64,000 nucleotides of DNA, from NCBI GenBank assembly GCA_963693365.1, contig CAVNZM010000006.1, forward strand, positions 8,804,001 through 8,868,000. Reading direction: 5' to 3'. Position numbers and translations under genes: made by a program. Source of the stretch: Amoebidium appalachense. Taxonomy: Eukaryota; Ichthyosporea. Of the stretch, positions 46,439 to 64,000 are shown one piece after another. Within the stretch, counting starts at the first letter, position 1; each line of letters opens with the position of its first letter. The notes beneath the pieces were generated by a model. That model was not told the origin of the DNA, ran no database searches, and was given only the letters and a program-made list of their open reading frames with translations.

Positions 46439-47665
46439 TCACACATACAAGCACATGACATTGGGAGGGTGGGGAGGCTGGGGAGGGGGGAGGGGAGGCG
46501 GGAGGCGGGAGAACGACTGTGCAAGGCCTCCGAGTATTAGTACTGAGATGGGTATCATCGGAGCACACTGTGAGCCAAGGTATAAACAAATCTGCAACTT
46601 TCTTTTCTTTGCTGAGAAATGCAAAGTGATAGCCAAAGCCCCACACCGTCACCGTGATGGCCCAGGGTCACGGTTGGATAGTAGCACTGTGAGTTGTACT
46701 CTTGAGCATTTTATTCCGCGAAGCCTCAATGGGCGGGCGGGGTGGGGTCTTAAGGGGCAGAGGGGAGGGGGGAAAGGGTGCAGGGGGAGAGGGGGGGGGG
46801 GGGGGCAGAGAGGGGGGGGGGGGGGTTGCATCCATTGCTTGATAAGCCGTGACACTAACCGTTATTGATATGTTGTATTCGATTCTGAATCCTTTTCCCC
46901 CAGAATCAGGGCCAAGGGCCCTGGCTAAATTTACGATGTGTAATGGGTGTATAGGTGCTGTTATAAGTATAATAATTCGGCAGTGTTTGAAATGTGCGAG
47001 TTATCAAACTTGTTGGAAGAAGGTGAGAATTGTGCAAACTGTGCCCACTTACAAATAATGTAAAGTTGTCCAAGTTCGCAAACGTGCTGCACGGATTTGC
47101 AATGTTCACACCATCTCGGTGAAACACAACCCCGATTAAATGCAACGTGGCAACGAATCAGTCAGCCACCACCAGTTTCATTTTGCTTTCCTGCAATATA
47201 GCTTTATACTTGCTGTACAAAAATTACCGCGTCAATAGAACCTGTATGCCCTTCATGTGAAAAACTTTCAGTGACAGAAGTTATCATACTGTTTTAGTGA
47301 TACAGTACAAAGCTCAGAGGTCAAAATCAGGAAAAAAAACCCCTGTTACTTATAATGTCTGTCCGACTTGACAATGTCTGATTCAAAGATGCTAGCCTGG
47401 CAGTGTGCTCGCTCAAGCAAAAAAAAAATAGTAGTTACAATATTCGTGATCCACTTCCACAACACATAATCAGGGAGGTGTGGTTGAGAAGCCTTGTCAA
47501 AAAACACGTTGTTTCAGGCCCACGCGACACCCGATTATCCAGCCAAAAGGGAGGGGGAACGGGGGCCCCGGGAGGGTCCACCGGGGGGAGGGGGTGAGCG
47601 GGGGGAATTGCAAAAAAAAACAGGGAAGAACTTGATGATCAGGAAGGGAAGGGGGGAGGGAGGGG

Positions 47666-47701
<36 letters not shown>

Positions 47702-48808
47702 CTAGCTTTACAGAACATGTTTCTGGCATCTTCTGGGAACTGAGAGCTGGGACCGGGGATTTATGATGTGTTGCTACATAACTAATTAGCATGTGTACGT
47801 CCGTGTGTGTGTGTGTCCGTGTGTGTGTCCGTGGGCAGTGTGTGTGTGTGTTTGTGCGCGCCCCGGTGTGTGCCCGTGCGTCCGTGATTGCGTCCGTGCG
47901 TGCGTGCATGCGTGCGCGCGTGTGCGCATGCGTGTGTGCGTGCGTGTGTGCGTGTGTGCGTGTGTGCGTGTGTGCGTGTGTGCATGTGTGCGTGTTGCAT
48001 GTGCGTGCATGTGCGTGCATGTGCGTGTGTATGTCGGGAGTGCACGAGCTGGCCCCGGGAGCAGAAGCAAGCAGCTAATACTGTGACTACCGGTGACCCT
48101 TGCCTTCGAGTACTATCGTCGGCTATGATATGACATGCTCTATTTCTTTCTCTCCTTCACTGACCAACTTACACACTCCGAGTCTTTTTCTATGATGATG
48201 TGTGTGCAAATGTGTCCCTATGTGTGTGCGAGTGGGTGCCCGTGGGTCACCGTGGGTCTGTGCGCATGCACGGCGCCAGTGTGGAAAAGTTATTGATTTG
48301 GGAGTGCCCGGGGGGTGGGGGGCGGGAAGAAAACAAACCACAAAATCCGGCGCCAGCCCCCAAAAAAGACAAGCAAGGAAAGCAGCGGTGAGGTGTAGTG
48401 ACGCGGGTGAGGGGTGGGGCCCACACTTTCTTCTAAACCCCGACACTCGAACAGGGTAAAGAAATCACCGTTGGCACTGAAAATCGCTGAGAGCAAGGGT
48501 GCAGGGCTGAGAAACGAGGCCGCGCCAGGGGGGGGGGGGGGGGGGGGGGGGTGGGGGGGGGAGGAGGGGGGGGAGGGGGGATGTACTACAGGAGACTGAG
48601 CAGCAAGCAAATTCAAACCGAGCAGTTTTCAGTTTTATTCAAACCGGAAGGCCCATCAGTCTGAAATTGAAACAGACACAAATCTAATCAACCCCAAAAC
48701 TTGCGGCCCCTTCCCCCGCTCTCCCCCCTCCCCCCCTCCTCCACCCCCCCCACCCCACCCCAAACACATCACACATCGCCTTCCAAATATGTGAAACAAA
48801 CAAAATAG
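46133..48808. other. Region with no confirmed gene
   Basis: Contains CA/CG repeats (46275-46436), G-runs (46791-46826, 47670-47701), a TGCG/GT repeat (47800-48040) and a G-run (48530-48558). A segment at 46644-46699, ending at GTGAGT, reads PKPHTVTVMAQGHGWIVAL. It would join in phase to the exon at 48809, but this is weak. 46850-47560 is tract-free without visible coding signal. Confidence 0.35.
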
Positions 48809-49173
48809 CTACAAGCTCAGCAACGTAAATCTACGGGCCACCTACAATGTGCGGGTGACGGATGAGAATGGGCAGGCAGGAGATGCCAAGGTCACAGTCC
48901 CGGCAAATGGCGGCACCTTCACAGCCGACTTCTGGTTCGAGCTTCCCGGTGAGCCATAGATTCTTCCATTCGTTTTGAATCATCCTCCCCTCCCCCTCAG
49001 TGTTTCCTTTTCTTTTCACACTTATTGCATTATATTTTATCTCTCTCTCTCTCTCTTCCGCTGCCCTCTTTCTCTCCAAAGCTCTGCGCTCTCCCTCTCC
49101 GAAGCTCTTTCCCCTTTCTCCCTCACTTTCTCTCTCTCCCCAGCCCCCCCCCCCCCCCCCCCCCTCCCCCCGA

Positions 49174-49223
<50 letters not shown>

Positions 49224-49264
49224 TTCTCTCTCCCTTCCCCCCCCCCCCCTCTCTCTCTCTCTTC

Positions 49265-49342
<78 letters not shown>

Positions 49343-49372
49343 CTCCCCTACTCTCCGGCTATCTCCTGCCAG

Positions 49373-49413
<41 letters not shown>

Positions 49414-49570
49414 CTCCCCCACTCTCTCTCCTTTTTTTTGGGTGGGGGAGGGGTCCAAATTATTTTTTCCTACATTAGGAAACAAGTGCTACGACTTTCG
49501 TTCTGACACAATGCCCCTCACAGCCGATGACTTTACTGAAACCGACTACCAGGACTTCCAGGGGTATTGA
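48809..49570 (+). CDS. Unidentified protein, last two exons
   Basis: Exon 48809-48948 follows an AATAG acceptor and ends at GTGAGC. It reads YKLSNVNLRATYNVRVTDEN, then GQAGDAKVTVPANGGTFTAD and FWFELP. Its phase joins exon 49479-49570 (acceptor ATTAG), which reads NKCYDFRSDTMPLTADDFTE and ends in TGA at 49568-49570. The first exon has the alternating pattern of beta strands and the tail is acidic. No family is recognised. The 5' exons, somewhere between 44700 and 48800, are not resolved. Confidence 0.6.
49050..49412. repeat. (CT)n and C-runs in the intron of the unidentified gene
   Basis: CT repeats (about 49181-49238 and 49251-49338) and C-runs (49144-49164, 49230-49249, 49373-49412). Confidence 0.9.
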
Positions 49571-50162
49571 TGGTCGGGCCACCCAACACGAAATTTGTGT
49601 GGCATTTCACAGTCGGGTATTTTCCTTCAACTATAAGGGCTATCTGGGCCCTCGATATTATTTTCTGCAGTTTTTTTGTGGGCTAGGTCCCGCACTCATA
49701 AACCACAGATTCAGTTGGTTAGCTGCAGCCATATTTCCATTTTTATGCTTGACGAATACCCGGGAAAAGAACACCTATATAATACCAGGCATTAATTTTA
49801 TCATAGGCTGACAGAAAGGCCCTGGCAATTTTTTTTATTTTTTTTATTTTTATTTTTTTTAATTCTTAACCTCGGGTGGTTGTATGGGTATGGTTGACAT
49901 TTAGAAGTTAAACGTTAATTTATTATGATCAATAACATTATGTGCTTGGCAATGTCGAGCCTCTGTTGATACAGGCTCAGCCTCGACATTCACTCTTATC
50001 ACTTGTTTTTGCATCGCATACAACTAAAAATATATACCAACCCATCCCGCGGTTATTCCTAATACCGTGAATAATGGTCAACCTGGACCCGTGTGTGACC
50101 AGGAAGTACACGAATGATTGATGAACTATAAGTTGCCATCCGGCCGTGGATCCCCTCAGCCG

Positions 50163-50212
<50 letters not shown>

Positions 50213-50346
50213 ACCCACCCCCCCCCCCAACCGGCCGGCAACCTTAGCTGCGAGGGGTGTGGCGTACGGGTGGGGGTTGGGGTTACTTCTGGAAGGTTGG
50301 CGACGTCGACAGTGGAGGTGGGGTGTGGGGGGGGGGAGAGGGGTGT

Positions 50347-50377
<31 letters not shown>

Positions 50378-50432
50378 GGAAGGATAAGCCTTTCCGAATG
50401 ATTCAATCCGGCAGGATAAGGCGGAGGAGAGG

Positions 50433-50463
<31 letters not shown>

Positions 50464-50827
50464 AGGGGGGGGTACAGAGGGTAGGGGATGGGGGGTGGGT
50501 GGGTGGGGTGGGGTGGGGTGGGGTGGGGGGCTGCCTAGCCTTGCGATTGCGAGTGTGTCTGTCAAAAAGGACCTCTCAGCCCAATGCAGACGTCGGCTCA
50601 GATCCCAGATATATATCGGCAAGAATCGGGAGCCTCCGAAAGAGAATGACTGGGTAGCATGGCATTTTAAATTTCAGACGATATATAACTAGGTTTCAAT
50701 GTTAACGTTATGGAATTGAGTACATGGGTAAACCTATGCCAAACCATTGTACTCTCCAAATCATTATACTCTCACGTGATCGCAGTTATGACAGCCGGCG
50801 GTGGCAGTGGGTGGGTCACGGTGGGGT

Positions 50828-50885
<58 letters not shown>

Positions 50886-51652
50886 GGGGGACTTCCCTAA
50901 GAGGAATGGGGGGAGTTTGAGTGAATGGGTGTTTTGTTGTTGTCGTTGGTACATGGTGGAAAAGAGGGAGGGGGTGGTTGGGGTTGGGGTTGGGGTTTGG
51001 GGGGAGGGGGGGGGGGGGGTTAGGGTATCGATGTCTTTTGCTATTATTCTGGAAACTATTCGTATAACACATCATTTACCAGCAAAATTTGCTTTACAGG
51101 CAACCACTTGCTAAAACAACGTATGCTTATTGCCAAAGAATGGAATATGTCTTGCAAATGTGGCTGACACATGTTAATATTAAATACATCAGGCCATATC
51201 GATATACATGCATTCGATCCATGGTCACTCGTTCAGACAAGCACAGCAGATGCACATGGACATTGAATTGTTACGCGGCTGGAGTTTGAAAGTCATGTTA
51301 ACCAAAAAAATTGCTTTGCTTGTCACCGTGTGGTCCAAGAGATAAACAAGAAAAGTATCCAAAAATACAAGAATTAAGTATAGGTACCGTTATGAGACAC
51401 GGTTCAACACTTCCTAGACTTCTGAAACGTGAAATGATGGTATCCAAATAAAAAGCTGCACATCAAACGGAGTCTAAAGCCACCATTTGGTCACACACCG
51501 ACTCAATTCGTATCACACCAATGACTTCAATTCTGTGCAAAACCAATCAAAACTCGAGTCCTACCAATGGGAAACGTTACCCATGGCCCCTCCTGATGAA
51601 TATATTTACATCATCCAATAACACCCATTTCATCTTTTTTAATCAGAAACAC
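49571..51652. other. Intergenic region between convergent 3' ends
   Basis: Includes a C-run of about 49 nt (50163-50211), a (GT)-then-G stretch (50345-50380), a G-run (50436-50463), a (GGGGT)n run (50486-50530) and (GT)n-G (50829-50890). 49571-50150 and 51010-51650 are unique and AT-rich with no gene signal. Confidence 0.5.
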
Positions 51653-59907
<8,255 letters not shown>

Positions 59908-60708
59908 ACTGGCAGTTACAGGTGCACACAGCACAAAACAACTCTTAGGGGAAGATATAGAGCCGTGCTTGATGTGATTGAGAGGCTTTAGTCTTCTAAC
60001 AGTGGACTAATCGAAAGACAAGTTTCTCTGCAGCGTGATGTGTTGGAATTCCGATGATCCCTAAGTTGCTTGTACAACTCAAGTATGAGAATATACATGC
60101 ACTGCCTTTCAATTTGGCTGGGTGCTCGACTTCGTTGCCTGAGTAGAAGGTAAGATGTTTATATCACTTATTTTCGACTGCCTGGGAAGTAAAACTGAAC
60201 GTATCCAGCAAAGGGGGTGAGTAGAAAGCAACAAGTTCTTAGACTTCTGCCTGAGCGTCGAACAGCAGTATGGCTAGTTAGTATAGCTGCGTCGAACTTT
60301 ACCGAAGCAGTGCAGGCGAGTGTGCAGGCGGTATCGCATGGTGATAGCGCAAACACACTTATGTTACGCAAAAGATCTGGGAGTTATTTAGGTAAACCAA
60401 TCAAGATGGTGCATCTTTGATGGCGCGCATTTTTGAACCCGGCGCCTGCAAAAGCTGTGATCACGAGAAAGCAGTTGACAGGCACACAGACAGAGTATTG
60501 TGTGCATGCGAACTTGGCCGTGAATGGATCACTTTGCCTCTTACAACATGCTTGCGAGCGGCTTCTAACCAGATTTTTGCCGCCGCCATAAAACGAGTTA
60601 GAACAGAGCACCTGATTAATCCAGCTGTTGATAGCCATTCCGTGTTTGCCAAGTTCTCAGAACCAAACCGATTATTCTCGCTGTGTGAGTTTAACATTAC
60701 CTCCCACG
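59908..60708. promoter_or_regulatory. Shared promoter region of SARS2 and SLX1
   Basis: 800 bp of tract-free unique sequence between divergent start codons. A CCAAT box lies at 60397-60401. The 107-codon plus-strand ORF at 60417-60740 overlaps the SLX1 start in another frame. It would be an upstream ORF only if transcription starts before it. Confidence 0.55.
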
Positions 60709-62902
60709 ATGAGCGTAGAGCAATCTCCTTGCAGGGTTGACCCCAAGAACTTTTACGGCTGCTATCTTCTGACCTCGCTCAAGGACAGATGCAAGCACCA
60801 TACCTACGTGGGTAAGTGCTCAACTTGTGCACATGAGTCCAAGGTTTCCGTAAGTCATGTATGTGAGTTCTTTCTTCAAGCACTTGCTGCTAAGTATAGC
60901 TCATTTACACAATCTAAGAATATCAAGGGAAATTATCAAGGGAAAACTCCCACTGCGAGGGCTAGGTCGAATAAACTATACACTCTGACCAGTTTCCAGC
61001 GCATTCTACTAACATCCTGCACTCCCTATAGGCTTTACTGTGGACCCAAACCGTCGCATTCGACAGCACAATGGGGAGATATCTAACGGCGCTTGGAAGA
61101 CCTCCAAAAAGAGGCCATGGTATGACCCTTCTCCCCATTCCTTCCAACATCAAAGACAGGCAGGCACGATTGTAACATAAACATAATCATGCCTATTCAC
61201 AGGTGTGGGTAGCAGACGTACATTTGCACGTGCTTCCTTCCGTGCAAAAACCCACACAAGCACGCAAGGAGCAAACATTCTTGAGGCATTTCACGCAGGC
61301 TCAAGCTCGATAACGGCACGTGAAATGATATGTGAGGCTGTGCATGTTGCTTTTTGCCCACCAAAATGCCTCTGCATATTAGGACTAGTGAAAATGGGAC
61401 ACGTGTGCACCCACCCTTTTTTTCCTCGCTAACATTTCCAACATCCACCAGGGATATGGTTCTTGTTGTCTACGGATTCCCAGAGGAGAAGATGGCCCTT
61501 AGGGTGAGGTTTATCTGGTGCATATACACCCCTTTACCCACTTCGCGGTTTTGTTGCGCGTCCTAACAGGTCCCTACTATGCATGTGCTGATTAAGCGCC
61601 AGAGTGCATATTTCGTTGTTCTTCCTTCCTGAGGTGTTTTGATGTTTTGACTTTTTCCCCTTTTCGAATTTGTGTTGCTCGACAATGCTTGGGAGGCATG
61701 CCCTACATCTTCTTTTCCCCTTTCTTGATGTTTGTTGAGGGTAGTGATGGGTGTTGGATTAGCCCTACTTGGCGACTGTGTGAGCATGTTACGCCTGCCC
61801 CTCATACCTACTGTATTCACTACCTAACACCCCTCCTCCCCCCTCCCCACCTTGTCCCCGTCCTTTACCCGTCCCACACCATGCAGGCATACGTCTCCGT
61901 TGATTCCAAACCAAAGACACCACAAGCCCTCCCCCCTCCCCCCCCCCCCCCTCCCCCCCCCCCCCTCCCCCTTTCTACTGCCTAGTATCCCCCCCGTTCC
62001 AGCCTTTCACTGACTCGACCTGTAGCATTCAATCGAGTCTATTACAACTAATATCGGTTGGAGCACGGTCCCCTAGCTCACTCTTTCCCATTACCATTAC
62101 AGTTCGAATGGGCCTGGCAGAATCCCAGGGACTCTCGGCGGCTCAAAGACCTGCCGGACATAGCAAACATGCCCAAGAAGATGGAGAACATGCTGCCGGC
62201 CAAGCTGAAGGTCACTACCTCCCTCGGTGACACCTCATGTCCAAATACACTCTTTATTTCACATATTATACCACTCACACACACGTGCAGAGAGAAAGGA
62301 ACGGGATTCACGATGGTAAATACAGGTGCACATTCACACAAGCTCACCCCACCCCACACAAACATGCACCATTAAAGGGCTTTTCTCACTCCTTTGCTAG
62401 GCCACCCTTTCCTCGCCAAGCTACCCCACCCATTCCTTCCGCCATTTATCCCTTCCCCTCCCCCCCCCCCCCAAACCCCAACTCCCAACCCCCTTTTCGA
62501 CCCACCCACCCTCTCTCTTTGCTTGCTTTTACATTCTTCTCTTTTCACAAGCATCATTGGAATACACAGAGTACAAAAGTAACACTCAGACTTCCCCCCC
62601 CCCCTCCCCCCCCCCCCCCCCCCCGCCCCCGGGGGTGTTTTTTTATCCCCTTTACTTTTCTTTACTGCACTAGCCATGGCCACACACCCACACCACCTCA
62701 ATACTGATCATCTTTTGTGCAGGTGCTTGGCTGCATGCTGAATGTGGCCCCATGGAACAGACTTCCTCTCACGGTCCATGTATGATCCCTCCCCTTCCCC
62801 CCCTCCCCCCTTCCTGCCTCCCTCTTCCTCTTCTTTCTCCACACACACATGCATGCACATGCATACAGACACGCACGCACGCATACACACACACACACAA
62901 AT

Positions 62903-62971
<69 letters not shown>

Positions 62972-63049
62972 CAAAAACATGCACCACACGTTCAAACATA
63001 AACATCCACCATGATCTTGCCAAGCCCCAAAATACCTCTTCCCAGCGAC

Positions 63050-63096
<47 letters not shown>

Positions 63097-63497
63097 TCCT
63101 CCTCCTCCCCCCGGGCCCGCTCTGCCCTCCCCCCTCCTTTTCAAGAGACCTGCAAAAAAAAAAGACCTTCCACCTAGGTTGCAAATACCCCCACAGCTAC
63201 ATAACCTGAGGTCTTACAGCGCCAGTACAAACACCCAACCAACTAACCAACCTCCAAACTGCATGCGGTAAGTTGAGAAATTTATTATAAATTAAAAAGA
63301 TGTTGTTGCACACGATATTCTTAGGGGGGGAAATGGCATATTAGTTTTCAATACCTAGAGTTGCATCCAGTGAGTCTGATTGTGCATGTGCACACAGTGG
63401 CTACGCCAGGAGTACTATGGGGAGGTAGGGCTGCATGTCAAGCGGCTGCCCGAGCACATACGCATCAAGTTTGGGCCCCTGCCATGGAACCCTACCG
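60709..63497 (+). CDS. SLX1: SLX1 structure-specific endonuclease, GIY-YIG (5' part)
   Basis: This is the catalytic subunit of the SLX1-SLX4 nuclease, which cuts branched DNA such as Holliday junctions in the nucleus. Exons: 60709-60811, 61032-61119, 61452-61503, 62103-62210, 62723-62779, 63398-63497; all phases agree. The GIY-YIG domain starts near residue 13: [10 protein letters not shown] (GIY position), [20 protein letters not shown] (YIG position with the catalytic arginine region) and [11 protein letters not shown]. It continues with [20 protein letters not shown] and WQNPRDSRR, the conserved SLX1 segment with the catalytic glutamate in FEWAWQ. The reading leaves at a GTGGGT donor in phase 1 (PLPWNPTG). 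The C-terminal zinc-binding RING domain must lie beyond the window. The donor after exon 4 (AAG|GTCACT) is weak but phase-consistent. Confidence 0.93.
61925..61973. repeat. C-run cluster in SLX1 intron
   Basis: C-runs separated by single T residues, about 130 bp before the fourth exon. Confidence 0.85.
62590..63093. repeat. C-runs and C-A compound tract in SLX1 introns
   Basis: C-runs (62595-62632), a C-run passing into an A-run (62904-62970) and a C-run of about 43 nt (63051-63093). Confidence 0.9.
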
Positions 63498-63841
63498 GTG
63501 GGTGTTGTTGTCTGCATGAGTCATGACTGTAGAATGAGAGTTACAACAGGTTCCAAGGACTTGGCATGCATATTCCCCTGCTTGTTTTTCTTTCCCTTTC
63601 CTTTTTTTTTTTTTTTTTTGCATGTGTGTGTGTGTGTGTGTGTTGTTGTTATTTGGAGGAGATATGATGCGTGTTGAAAAGGACGGGGCTCCAGTGCCTT
63701 GACCAAGCCAGATGTATGGTTATGGCTCTAGATCCTTTCTTGCACTCTTGCCCATCTTCTTCTCTCCCATTCTGTCACCCTCCTTCTCAAGAAGTGCTAT
63801 ATTGTTGGCTGGTCATTCCCCCCCCCCCCCCCCCCCCCCCC

Positions 63842-63914
<73 letters not shown>

Positions 63915-64000
63915 CGTACGTGCGCGCGTGCGCGCGCGTAACTTTAAATAATTACCATGATATTTATTGAGTTCAAAACTAGACTCAGCCTGCCCAGGAT
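63498..64000. other. Terminal SLX1 intron sequence
   Basis: Presumed intron continuing beyond the window. Contains a T-run (63602-63619), a short GT run (63624-63642), a C-run (63819-63842) and a GT array (63844-63910). No further exon was recognised. Confidence 0.5.

Noticed and set aside
60417-60740. 107-codon ORF overlapping the SLX1 start
   Set aside because: Different frame from SLX1 and no recognisable domain. It could be an upstream ORF, but not a supported gene.

Overview
This 64 kb window is nuclear DNA from an intron-rich eukaryote. Coding sequence comes as short exons (about 40 to 450 nt) with GT..AG boundaries and reading phases that join correctly. Introns of 0.1 to 3 kb are full of poly-G/poly-C runs and (GT)n/(CA)n, (CT)n microsatellites. 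The gene set is a BEACH-WD40 protein, a WDR13-like protein, a zeta-class GST, mitochondrial seryl-tRNA synthetase, SLX1 nuclease, an F-box/LRR protein and a secreted TULIP-like protein. It fits a unicellular opisthokont-grade protist, for example an ichthyosporean-like holozoan; that placement is inference only. No rRNA, tRNA, CRISPR array or bacterial operon was seen.

Layout: 3-7738 (+) is the 3' part of a BEACH/WD40 gene, LYST/WDFY3-like. 7739-11345 is intergenic and carries a 1.04 kb Tourist/PIF-Harbinger-type MITE (8495-9533). 11346-22036 (-) is a WDR13-like WD40 gene of about 17 exons. 22037-23327 is a divergent promoter region with CCAAT motifs, a strong hairpin and a minisatellite. 23328-26643 (+) is an F-box/LRR gene broken by one stop and at least four frameshifts. 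26644-31500 holds low-complexity DNA and orphan coding-like islands. 31545-35927 (-) is a GSTZ/maleylacetoacetate isomerase gene. 39930-43877 (-) is a secreted protein with a TULIP-like C-terminal half. 48809-49570 (+) holds the last two exons of an unidentified gene. 51653-59907 (-) is a complete nine-exon mitochondrial seryl-tRNA synthetase gene. It is divergent from 60709-63497+ (+), the 5' part of SLX1, across an 0.8 kb shared promoter.

The genes look like unrelated housekeeping loci, not a functional cluster. The most unusual property of the window is its simple-sequence architecture. G/C tracts crowd the introns but are nearly absent from the promoter and intergenic windows. Compound tracts mostly follow one polarity: T-run, then (GT)n, then G-run on the G-rich strand, equivalent to C-run, then (CA)n, then A-run on the other.
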